From Clostridium brassicae (GTDB taxonomy: Bacteria; Bacillota; Clostridia; Clostridiales; Clostridiaceae), in assembly GCF_026738875.1 (NCBI RefSeq), contig NZ_JAPQFJ010000014.1, positions 62,001-126,000 of the forward strand: 64,000 bases of DNA, written 5' to 3'. Shown in pieces: positions 17,504 to 25,144 of this stretch. The stretch's first letter is position 1; every line of letters starts with the position of its first letter. Below the pieces are notes generated by a model. It saw nothing but the letters and a program-made list of their open reading frames with translations. It searched no databases and was not told the origin of the DNA. Position numbers and translations under genes: made by a program.

Positions 17504-17899
17504 ATGGGATATAGAGTTTTAAATGGTAAAGTATATCAAGTTGGAAGTTTTCAGCAAGATATAAAGCCTAAAGTGCAAGGACAAGAAAGTAAAATTAAGG
17601 GAAATACCTTTCAAAATATATTTAATAAAGAAATAGACAAGCAGTGTAATCTTACTATATCTAATCATGCAGCGCAAAGACTAAAAGATAGAAATATAGA
17701 GTTAGATGAAAATGACATGAAAACTATTAATGAAGGAATAAACAAGGCGAATGAGAAAGGGTCTAAAGATTCATTGATTATATATAAAAATATGGCCTTA
17801 GTTACAAGTATAAAAAACAGAACAATAATAACTGCTGTAGACAAAGAAAGCAGTAAAGGAAATGTTTTTACTAACATAGATAGTGTAGTTTTATTATAG
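17504..17899 (+). CDS. Flagellar operon protein, TIGR02530 type
   Basis: A 131-residue protein found next to flgD and flgE in Firmicutes and assigned to the TIGR02530 flagellar operon family. The conserved half is NHAAQRLKDRNIELDENDMK and the later beta part (IYKNMALVTSIKNRTIITAV). It has no membrane segment or signal. The biochemical role is not known; position suggests hook assembly. It lies 13 bases after flgD with a weak GGTGG site before its ATG. I recognise the family but cannot add function. Confidence 0.82.
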   Translation: MGYRVLNGKVYQVGSFQQDIKPKVQGQESKIKGNTFQNIFNKEIDKQCNLTISNHAAQRLKDRNIELDENDMKTINEGINKANEKGSKDSLIIYKNMALVTSIKNRTIITAVDKESSKGNVFTNIDSVVLL

Positions 17900-17972
17900 G
17901 CTGGACCGAAAGGAAGCCAAGCTCCAATGAATGACAGAGTTGGAGATTAAAAAAAGTGGGAGGTTTTTATAA

Positions 17973-19415
17973 ATGTTAAGATCTATGTATTCGGCAATTA
18001 GTGGAATGAAGGTTAATCAAGTTAAATTAGATGTAACTGGTAATAATATATCAAATGTAGGAACAACAGCTTTTAAAGGGTCAAGGGTAAGATTTCAAGA
18101 TATGCTTAGTCAAAATGTATCTCAAGCTTTAGGACCAGGAAGAAATACCGGTGGTGTAAACCCAAGACAAGTAGGACTTGGAGTTCAAGTATCAGGTATA
18201 GATACTATAGTAAGCCAAGGTATGATGCAGCCAACAAGCAGAAACCTAGATGTAGCAATGGACGGAACAGGATACTTTGTAGTTGCAAGAGGACCACTTC
18301 CAGATAGTAACGCTGGCGGAATTTCAGTAGATCAAGCTAGTCATACTATGAGTGGAGGAAATTTTGAAGTAAGTTTTACAAGGGATGGTGCATTAGCTCT
18401 TGACCATGAAGGAAACCTTTTAACTTCAGATGGATATAGAGTTATGGGATATGCTTTAAGAGAAAATGGTGGAACTAATGCAGATGCTTTAAGTATAGAC
18501 TATAATGCTAATGGATACGTAAATTTTGTAGATTCTGACAGCGAATATGGGTTAATAAATTCAGGAAATTTAGTTCCTTTAAGAATACCAGATAGTGTTC
18601 ATGTTAAAGCTGATAATATTTCTGCTCAGGCTAAAGAAATGAACTATACTGGTTCAGCGGATAAAAGTATATTTGATACTGATAATACAAAGTCAGGAAT
18701 GGAAGGGTATCCTACAATAAAAACAGATGGTGTTTTTAAGGGGAAAAAAGATATAAATATAGAAGTAAAGTATACAGATAAAGATAAGGATAGTGCAACA
18801 GATGATAAAGGTTGGATGGTATTTATAAATGGGAAAAACACTTATATAGAAGCAGCGACAGATGTAGATGATTCAAATATTGATTCTTCAACTATATTAA
18901 ATGCTGATGAAAAAGCTGCTTTGAAAGATTTATTAAACGGAAGTAAAATAACTACAACAGCACCAGATGAAACTAAAATGGAAACTGATAAAACAAAATA
19001 TAGCTGGTCATTTAATCTAAGAGCAGAAGGAGACAAAAAAATTAGAAGTTTTTCTATAGAAAAAGATGGAATACTAAAAGCAGTTCTTGATGATGGTACT
19101 GTTAGTGCTCTTGGACAAATTGCTACGGCATCTTTTAAGAATCCAGCTGGTTTAACTAAGCTTGGAAAGAATATGCTTCAAAACAGTGCGAACTCAGGAC
19201 AACCTATATTGAGAAGCGGAATAGGCTCAGATCCTGCTTATGATAATGGAGATGGATATGGAGATATGCTTCAGGGAATGCTTGAAATGTCAAACATTGA
19301 CTTAGCGGAACAATTTACAGATATGATAGTTACAACAAGAGCTTTCCAAGCAGCAGGAAAAATGATTTCTACAGGAGATGAAATTCTTCAAGATATTATC
19401 AACTTAAAAAGGTAG
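17973..19415 (+). CDS. flgE: Flagellar hook protein FlgE
   Basis: A 480-residue hook subunit. The N-terminal rod/hook signature (MYSAISGMKVNQVKLDVTGN, then NISNVGTTAFKGSRVRFQD) and the C-terminal motif (NIDLAEQFTDMIVTTRAFQA) are intact. The middle part (about 100-400) carries FlgE beta domains and an Asp/Lys/Thr-rich insertion near 215-345 that is probably surface exposed. The protein is longer than the roughly 400-residue E. coli form because of that insertion. It is exported and polymerises under the FlgD cap, with length set by FliK. AGGAGG-like GGGAGG precedes the ATG. Confidence 0.96.
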   Translation: MLRSMYSAISGMKVNQVKLDVTGNNISNVGTTAFKGSRVRFQDMLSQNVSQALGPGRNTGGVNPRQVGLGVQVSGIDTIVSQGMMQPTSRNLDVAMDGTGYFVVARGPLPDSNAGGISVDQASHTMSGGNFEVSFTRDGALALDHEGNLLTSDGYRVMGYALRENGGTNADALSIDYNANGYVNFVDSDSEYGLINSGNLVPLRIPDSVHVKADNISAQAKEMNYTGSADKSIFDTDNTKSGMEGYPTIKTDGVFKGKKDINIEVKYTDKDKDSATDDKGWMVFINGKNTYIEAATDVDDSNIDSSTILNADEKAALKDLLNGSKITTTAPDETKMETDKTKYSWSFNLRAEGDKKIRSFSIEKDGILKAVLDDGTVSALGQIATASFKNPAGLTKLGKNMLQNSANSGQPILRSGIGSDPAYDNGDGYGDMLQGMLEMSNIDLAEQFTDMIVTTRAFQAAGKMISTGDEILQDIINLKR

Positions 19416-19561
19416 TTTTTAGGTTCGAACTAGGATTAAATTAAATACTAAGTTCTAGGGGAAAAGGCTAAGAAGAGCAATCAATAGTTGCTAGCAACTA
19501 ATAACTAAAAGAATTACAAAAGTTTTTATCAACTAAAGATTAGTAATTAAAAAAATAAAGT
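19416..19561 (+). repeat. flgE-flbD gap with degenerate repeat
   Basis: No gene. CAATAGTTGCTAGCAACTAA near 19484 is a palindromic member of the TAGTAACTAG family. ACTAAAGATTAGTAATTAAA near 19532 matches the fliI-fliJ gap. Confidence 0.5.
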
Positions 19562-19624
19562 CTAGGGTGTTTTTTTAGTGTTATACAAACTAAAACACCC
19601 TAGCACCTAAAAAGGGGTGTTTTT
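19562..19624 (+). promoter_or_regulatory. Two competing hairpins over the flbD ribosome binding site
   Basis: CTAGGGTGTTTT (19562-19573) pairs perfectly with AAAACACCCTAG (19592-19603). The same AAAACACCC (19592-19600) also pairs with GGGTGTTTT (19615-19623), which contains part of the AAGGGG ribosome binding site of flbD. The two stems cannot form together, the arrangement expected of an RNA switch or attenuator. Confidence 0.5.
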
Positions 19625-19816
19625 ATGATAAAACTTACAGGATTAAACCATAAGGAAATGTTTTTAAATGCAGATCATATTGAAAAAATGGAAGAAGTAC
19701 CTGAAACCCTAATAACTTTAACAAATGGGAAGAAATATATTGTACTTGAATCTAATGAGGAAGTTCTTAATAAAGTTGTGGAGTACAAAAGAAAAATTTT
19801 CACGCTAGGCTTATAG
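19625..19816 (+). CDS. flbD: FlbD-family flagellar protein (SwrD-like)
   Basis: A 63-residue protein of the small FlbD family, with the core IKLTGLNHKEMFLNADHIEK and a second strand pair (TLITLTNGKKYIVLESNEEV). In Bacillus the relative SwrD is needed for full motor power. The gene lies just before motA, as in most Firmicutes. It is short but complete. Its ribosome binding site lies inside the hairpin described for 19562-19624, so its translation may be regulated. Cytoplasmic, with no membrane segment. Not to be confused with the Caulobacter regulator of the same name. Confidence 0.88.
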   Translation: MIKLTGLNHKEMFLNADHIEKMEEVPETLITLTNGKKYIVLESNEEVLNKVVEYKRKIFTLGL

Positions 19817-19828
19817 GAGGAATTTGGA

Positions 19829-20635
19829 ATGAAGAGACAGGATGTACTTACGCTGGTAGGGTTAGTACTTGGATTTGGATTGGTTGTTTTTGGTATGTTA
19901 AGTGGTGGAACAGTAAGCATGTTTGTTGACCCATCTTCTATAGCAATTACTGTTGGGGGATCTTTTGGAGCACTTTTGATTGCATATCCAATGGCAGAAT
20001 TTAAGAGAGTAGGTAAGGTAATAATTCAATCTTTTAAAGAAAATGGTATGTCTGGATTAGATATAATAAACAAGTTTTCAGATGTGTCAAAGAAGGCAAG
20101 AAGAGAAGGATTATTATCTCTTGAAGAAGATATAGAAAAAATAGATGATAATTTCTTGAAAAAGGGACTTCAAATGGTAGTTGATGGATTGGAGCCAGAA
20201 ACCATAAGAGATATAATGGAACTAGAAATTGGAGAAATGGAAAAAAGACATAAAGTGGGTGCATCAATTTTTAGAACATGGGGAGGATTCGCTCCTGCTT
20301 TTGGTATGTTAGGTACTCTTATTGGACTTATACAGATGCTTGCTAATCTTAATGATCCAGCTGCTCTTGGTCCAGGAATGAGTAAAGCACTTATAACAAC
20401 ATTTTATGGTTCATTACTAGCAAGTTTAATATTAAATCCTACAGCAGGCAATTTAGAGTATAAAAGTGGTGTAGAAGCAACTCTTCGTGAAATGATAGTG
20501 GAAGGTGTACTTGCTATACAATCAGGAGTAAACCCTAGAATAGTAGAAGAAAAGCTTGTTTCATACTTGAACCCAGAGGATAAGAAGAAATTCCTTCAAA
20601 TTCAATCAAGTGGTGAGGTGGGAGAAGATGTCTAG
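19829..20635 (+). CDS. motA: Flagellar motor stator protein MotA
   Basis: A 268-residue stator subunit with four membrane segments: two in the first 55 residues, and two near 150-210, with the large cytoplasmic loop between. The loop carries charged residues that contact FliG (for example EIGEMEKRHKVGASIFRTWG). The motif GGFAPAFGMLGTLIGLIQML is the family signature of the third segment. ATG follows AGGAGG. Its end overlaps the start of motB by eight bases, so the two are probably made in a fixed ratio. Confidence 0.96.
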   Translation: MKRQDVLTLVGLVLGFGLVVFGMLSGGTVSMFVDPSSIAITVGGSFGALLIAYPMAEFKRVGKVIIQSFKENGMSGLDIINKFSDVSKKARREGLLSLEEDIEKIDDNFLKKGLQMVVDGLEPETIRDIMELEIGEMEKRHKVGASIFRTWGGFAPAFGMLGTLIGLIQMLANLNDPAALGPGMSKALITTFYGSLLASLILNPTAGNLEYKSGVEATLREMIVEGVLAIQSGVNPRIVEEKLVSYLNPEDKKKFLQIQSSGEVGEDV

Positions 20636-21365
20636 AAGAAACAAAAATCAGCAAGAAGAACCAAAAGAAAATAATGATTGGTTGGCAACTTATGCTGATA
20701 CTATAACATTGCTAATGACATTCTTTGTACTGCTTTATGCTTTTTCAATGGTAGATCAAACTAAATTTCAGCAGATAGCTGCTTCAATGAACTCTGTTTT
20801 AACAGGAAACAACGCTACATCAATATTGGAAATGAATACTTCAGGAGATGTTCCTGTTACAGGTTCGCCTGTAGATATGGGACCAAAGCAAACTGGAAAT
20901 ACCGAAAAAGAAAGTATGTATAATAAAATTAAATCCTTTGTAGATAGTAATAAATTAAAAGATACAATTGAAATACGTAAAGACAGTAGAGGGGTAGTAA
21001 TGGAACTTAAAGATAATGTTTTGTTTGATACCGCAGAAGCTGATATTAAGGAAAGCAGTAAGCCAATATTAGATAAAATTAATTCTCTTTTAGCTACACT
21101 TCCAAATGAAATTATAGTAGAGGGACATACAGATAATGTTCCTATTAGAAATTATAAGTATGCTAGTAACTGGGAGTTATCTACTCAAAGAGCTGTTAAT
21201 GTTTTAAAATATTTTGTAGAAGTGAAGGGACAAAACCCTAAAAGATTTCAGGCAGCTGGTTATGGAGAATATCGTCCTATAGCACAAAACAATAATGATA
21301 CTAATAGAGCAAAAAATAGAAGAGTTAATATACTAATTACAGCAGGGGAAAAGGAGAAGAAATAA
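20628..21365 (+). CDS. motB: Flagellar motor stator protein MotB
   Basis: A 245-residue stator subunit. One membrane segment lies near residues 24-43, with the ion-carrying Asp24 in TYADTITLLMTFFVLL. The OmpA-like peptidoglycan-binding domain follows (VEGHTDNVPIRNYKYASNWE, then RRVNILI). The plug region lies between. I set the start at ATG 20628, giving MSRRNKNQ; the earlier in-frame start lies inside motA and lacks a good site. Whether the motor uses protons or sodium cannot be decided from the sequence by eye. Confidence 0.95.
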   Translation: MSRRNKNQQEEPKENNDWLATYADTITLLMTFFVLLYAFSMVDQTKFQQIAASMNSVLTGNNATSILEMNTSGDVPVTGSPVDMGPKQTGNTEKESMYNKIKSFVDSNKLKDTIEIRKDSRGVVMELKDNVLFDTAEADIKESSKPILDKINSLLATLPNEIIVEGHTDNVPIRNYKYASNWELSTQRAVNVLKYFVEVKGQNPKRFQAAGYGEYRPIAQNNNDTNRAKNRRVNILITAGEKEKK

Positions 21366-21366
21366 T

Positions 21367-21852
21367 ATGAGCGAAGTAACAAATAAAGAAACTGGTAAAA
21401 AAGGAAATGTACTTAAAGTTATAATTATCGTTTTACTTGCTGCAGTTCTTGTTGGAGGGGGAACTTTTGGTGGATACTATGTTTCAACAAAACTAAACTC
21501 TCAAAAAACTAAGATAAATGTTGTAAAAAGTGAAGTAGTTAACAAAAGAACTTTTGCATTAGATGAATTTTTAGTAAACTTAAAAGCAGAGAATGCTCAA
21601 AGATTTATTAAAGCTAAGATATTTGTAGGTTATGCAGGTGAAAAACAAGATAAAAAATTTGAAGAAGAATTGACAGATAAGAAAGCTATTTTAAGAGATA
21701 ACATCAATTCAATACTAAGAAACAAAAAACCAGAAGAATTTACAGATAGCGGTATTCAAAAAATGAAAGAAGAAATAAAGCAAAAAATCAATCCGTTTTT
21801 AAAAAAGGGTGAAATAACAGATATTTATTTTTCAGATATATTAGTTCAATAG
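21367..21852 (+). CDS. fliL: Flagellar basal body-associated protein FliL
   Basis: A 161-residue FliL with a single N-terminal membrane segment near residues 18-38 (VIIIVLLAAVLVGGGTFGG) and an external domain containing LDEFLVNLKAENAQRFIKAK and the C-terminal ITDIYFSDILVQ ending, both conserved in the family. FliL surrounds the stator and boosts its activity. It starts one base after motB, as in many Firmicutes operons. In most relatives fliM and fliY follow; here fliO follows. Confidence 0.92.
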   Translation: MSEVTNKETGKKGNVLKVIIIVLLAAVLVGGGTFGGYYVSTKLNSQKTKINVVKSEVVNKRTFALDEFLVNLKAENAQRFIKAKIFVGYAGEKQDKKFEEELTDKKAILRDNINSILRNKKPEEFTDSGIQKMKEEIKQKINPFLKKGEITDIYFSDILVQ

Positions 21853-21868
21853 GAAGTAGTGATATTAT

Positions 21869-22222
21869 ATGGGAACAAAGGATACTATAGGAGCTTTTAT
21901 CCAAGTAATTATTTTCTTACCGTTTATAATATTTCTGATATACCTTTTTAGTAAGTATGGGGGAGAAAAACTTCAAAGTTTACAAAATGGCAGATATATG
22001 AAAATATTAGATAGAATGCCTTTGTCTAAAGATAATGCTATATTAATTACTAAAATAGGAGAAAAAGGATATTTAATATCTTCTGCCCAAGGTAGAGTGG
22101 AGATTTTAAGAGAATTAGATGAAAATGAAATAAAGAAAATCGAGGAAGATAAAAATTTGAATACTAATCCAAACTTTAAAGAAGTTATTACAAAACTGAA
22201 ATTTAAAAAGGAAGATAAATAA
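21869..22222 (+). CDS. fliO: Flagellar biosynthetic protein FliO (FliZ-type)
   Basis: A 117-residue FliO. A single membrane segment lies near residues 8-28 ([18 protein letters not shown]), followed by a short cytoplasmic beta domain ([19 protein letters not shown], then [19 protein letters not shown]). FliO helps the FliP ring assemble. The position between fliL and fliP fits. Its stop overlaps the fliP start by one base (TAATG). Sequence similarity in this family is low, so the call rests partly on position. Confidence 0.85.
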   Translation: MGTKDTIGAFIQVIIFLPFIIFLIYLFSKYGGEKLQSLQNGRYMKILDRMPLSKDNAILITKIGEKGYLISSAQGRVEILRELDENEIKKIEEDKNLNTNPNFKEVITKLKFKKEDK

Positions 22223-22995
22223 TGAGAAAAAATAAAACTGTTTTAATAATATTGGTATCATTATTTACTATATTATTTTTAACTAAAATTAATGCTTATG
22301 CAGAGCCAAGTACAATATCTGTTCCTAAAATAAACATTTCTGTAGATAAAGCATCAACACCAAAGGAGTATGTAGATAACATAAAGCTCTTAATTATGCT
22401 TACAGTGATATCACTATTACCTTCCTTTATAGTTATGATGACAAGCTTTACTAGAATAATTGTTGTATTTGGATTCATGAAGAATGCTCTTGGGACACAG
22501 CAAGCACCTCCTAGTCAAGTATTGGTTGGACTTGCCCTAGTTTTAACTATTTTCATAATGGCACCTACATATAGTAAAATAAACAATGATGCTGTTAAAC
22601 CTTTTTTAGAAAATAAAATAAATCAACAGCAGGCTATTGAAAAAAGTTCAAAGCCATTAAGAGATTTTATGTTAAAACAAACAAGAAAAAAGGATTTAGA
22701 ATTATTTGTAGAAATATCAAAGATAGACAAGACAAATTTAAATGAACAAAATGCTCCTTTATACATAGTAGTTCCAGCTTTTATAATAAGTGAGCTTAAA
22801 ACTGCTTTTAAAATTGGATTTTTATTATTTATTCCATTTTTAATAATTGATATTGTGGTAGCAAGTGTTCTTATGTCTATGGGAATGTTTATGCTTCCAC
22901 CGGTTATGATTTCTTTGCCTTTTAAAATATTGTTATTTGTAATGGTGGATGGATGGTATCTTCTTGTTAAATCTTTAATTATGAGTTATTCGTGA
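22222..22995 (+). CDS. fliP: Flagellar export gate protein FliP
   Basis: A 257-residue gate protein with an N-terminal signal sequence (residues 1-27, cleavage likely after NAYA) and four membrane segments. Family signatures are seen: MTSFTRIIVVFGFMKNALGT, QAPPSQVLVGLALVLTIFIM and the C-terminal LMSMGMFMLPPVMISLPFKI. Five copies with FliQ and FliR form the export channel. Translational coupling with fliO is likely. Length is typical. Confidence 0.97.
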   Translation: MRKNKTVLIILVSLFTILFLTKINAYAEPSTISVPKINISVDKASTPKEYVDNIKLLIMLTVISLLPSFIVMMTSFTRIIVVFGFMKNALGTQQAPPSQVLVGLALVLTIFIMAPTYSKINNDAVKPFLENKINQQQAIEKSSKPLRDFMLKQTRKKDLELFVEISKIDKTNLNEQNAPLYIVVPAFIISELKTAFKIGFLLFIPFLIIDIVVASVLMSMGMFMLPPVMISLPFKILLFVMVDGWYLLVKSLIMSYS

Positions 22996-23005
22996 GGTGT
23001 TTTAA

Positions 23006-23275
23006 ATGAGTGAAGAAATGGTTATTGGAATTTTAAAAGATGCAATAATGACAGGAATGAAAGCGGCTGCACCCATATTGATTGTATCTATAGTTGTAGG
23101 ACTTATTGTAAGTATTTTTCAAGCTACAACTCAAATACAGGAACAGACATTGACTTTTGTTCCAAAACTTATTGCAGTTGCTTTAGTTGGACTTTTAACA
23201 GCTAGATTTATGCAACATACAGTAATGAGTTTTACACAAAGAATATTTGATATTATTTCTACTATTACGGCTTAG
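23006..23275 (+). CDS. fliQ: Flagellar export gate protein FliQ
   Basis: An 89-residue gate protein with two membrane segments. The signatures GMKAAAPILIVSIVVGLIVS and FQATTQIQEQTLTFVPKLIA are fully typical. ATG follows GAGGTG. FliQ packs against FliP in the export gate. The gene lies between fliP and the fused fliR-flhB. Confidence 0.96.
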   Translation: MSEEMVIGILKDAIMTGMKAAAPILIVSIVVGLIVSIFQATTQIQEQTLTFVPKLIAVALVGLLTARFMQHTVMSFTQRIFDIISTITA

Positions 23276-23286
23276 GTGGGATAGAT

Positions 23287-25128
23287 TTGATAGATACAGT
23301 ATATTTTACAGCTTTTCTTTTGATTTTTATTAGGTTGTTTGCTTTTATTCAAGTTGTACCTGCATTTTATCCTAGTGGTACACCGTATTTAGTAAAAGGA
23401 ACTCTTCCAGCAATCATTGCTTTTATAATTATGCCAGGAATAGATCATTCAGGTGTAAATTTAATAAATAATAATTTTGTTTTACTAACAGCTGTTATAG
23501 CTGAAATCGGCACAGGGTTAACTTTTGGATTTATTGTAAATCTTTGTTTTAACTGTATAAGATACGCAGGGTCTTTGATGGATATGCAAATCGGCTTTGC
23601 TATGATGTCTATGTTTGATCCAAATTCTAATAGTAATGCAACTCTTATAGAAAGGATGTTGTATTGGTTTAGTTTAATAATATTTTTAACTGTTGATGGA
23701 CATCATATGTTAATTAAACAATTAATAGAGAGTTTCAGTGTAGTACATTTAGGTAATTTTATTTTATCTCAAAAAAGTGCAATGATTATTGTACAAGTAT
23801 TTATAAAATATTTTGAATTAGGATTGAGAATAGCAATACCAATAATATTGATAATTATATTAACAGACTTAACTTTAGCTCTTGTAGCTAAAACTGTACC
23901 TCAATTAAATGTAATGATTTTAGGACTTCCAATAAAAATTCTATTAGGACTAAGTGTTATTTCGTTATCACTACCTATATTCTACAAACTTATTTCTAAT
24001 GGTTTTGGAAATATACCTAGTTTTATAAGAGAAATTTACAAAGTTGTACCTCTTGTCATAGTTTTTGCTAGTGGTGACAGCGGCGATAAGACAGAAGACG
24101 CTACTCCCCATAAATTAAATGAAGCAAAAAAGAAGGGACAAGTAGCTAAAAGTAAAGAAGTAAATTCAGCTCTTACCCTATTAGCTTCGACTATTATAAT
24201 AATAACTTTAGGGGAATATGTTATAGGAGCTTTTAAAGATAATATAGTAAGTTTTTTAGGATCATATTTAAATATGAATCTAGATTCCAGTAGTTTATAT
24301 GGGCTAACAATACTTATTACTATAAAAATAGCTTCTGTATTACTTCCTATAGTAGTTCCTATAATGATTATAGGGGCAGGAGCTAATATAATTCAGACAG
24401 GTTTTATTAAATCAACGGAGCCAATAAAACCACAGTTATCAAAAATAAATCCTATAAATGGATTTAAAAAAATGTTTTCTATGAGAACAATTATGGAGCT
24501 TATTAAAGATATAGCTGTAATTTCTATAGTTGGAATAGTAGGATTTAATTTTTTAAAGGGTAATTTTGATAAAATATTAAATATGGGAAATCTAAAGTTT
24601 TCAGTTATTATAGAAACTGTATTAGATCTTACTAAAAATATTTTTTTTAGAATAACACTTGTAATGATAGGAATAGCTTTAATAGATTTTATTTATCAAA
24701 AGTATCAATTTAAGAAAGATATGAGGATGAGTAAGCAAGAAATAAAAGAAGAATATAAGCAGCAAGAAGGAGATCCTCAAATAAAGTCAAAAATAAGACA
24801 AAAGCAAAGAGAAATGGCTATGGGAAGAATGATGCAACAAGTTCCAGATGCATCAGTAGTAATTACTAATCCTACTCATATTGCAGTTGCCCTAAAGTAT
24901 GAGGAAGGAAAAATGGGAGCACCTCTTTTATTAGCTAAAGGAAGTGACTATATAGCCATAAAGATAAAAGAAAAAGCGAAAGAAAATGATATACCTATTA
25001 TTGAAAATAAGCCTCTAGCAAGATTAATATACAACCAGGTGGAAATCAATTCTGAGATCCCTGAAGAAATGTACCAAGCAGTAGCGGAAATTCTAGTGCT
25101 GGTATATAAAATAAAAAAGACAAAGTAG
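23287..25128 (+). CDS. fliR-flhB: Fused flagellar export gate protein FliR-FlhB
   Basis: A 613-residue natural fusion. Residues 1 to about 258 are FliR, with six or so membrane segments and the motifs QIGFAMMSMFDPNSN and VPQLNVMILGLPIKI. From about residue 262 FlhB begins (DKTEDATPHKLNEAKKKGQV), with four membrane segments and a C-terminal cytoplasmic domain with the autocleavage site NPTH at 528-531. FlhB cleavage with FliK controls the change from hook to filament export. The start is TTG behind GGTGGG. There is no stop or frameshift between the parts. Such fusions are known in clostridia. Confidence 0.96.
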   Translation: MIDTVYFTAFLLIFIRLFAFIQVVPAFYPSGTPYLVKGTLPAIIAFIIMPGIDHSGVNLINNNFVLLTAVIAEIGTGLTFGFIVNLCFNCIRYAGSLMDMQIGFAMMSMFDPNSNSNATLIERMLYWFSLIIFLTVDGHHMLIKQLIESFSVVHLGNFILSQKSAMIIVQVFIKYFELGLRIAIPIILIIILTDLTLALVAKTVPQLNVMILGLPIKILLGLSVISLSLPIFYKLISNGFGNIPSFIREIYKVVPLVIVFASGDSGDKTEDATPHKLNEAKKKGQVAKSKEVNSALTLLASTIIIITLGEYVIGAFKDNIVSFLGSYLNMNLDSSSLYGLTILITIKIASVLLPIVVPIMIIGAGANIIQTGFIKSTEPIKPQLSKINPINGFKKMFSMRTIMELIKDIAVISIVGIVGFNFLKGNFDKILNMGNLKFSVIIETVLDLTKNIFFRITLVMIGIALIDFIYQKYQFKKDMRMSKQEIKEEYKQQEGDPQIKSKIRQKQREMAMGRMMQQVPDASVVITNPTHIAVALKYEEGKMGAPLLLAKGSDYIAIKIKEKAKENDIPIIENKPLARLIYNQVEINSEIPEEMYQAVAEILVLVYKIKKTK

Positions 25129-25144
25129 ATAAAGGGTGAGATTT

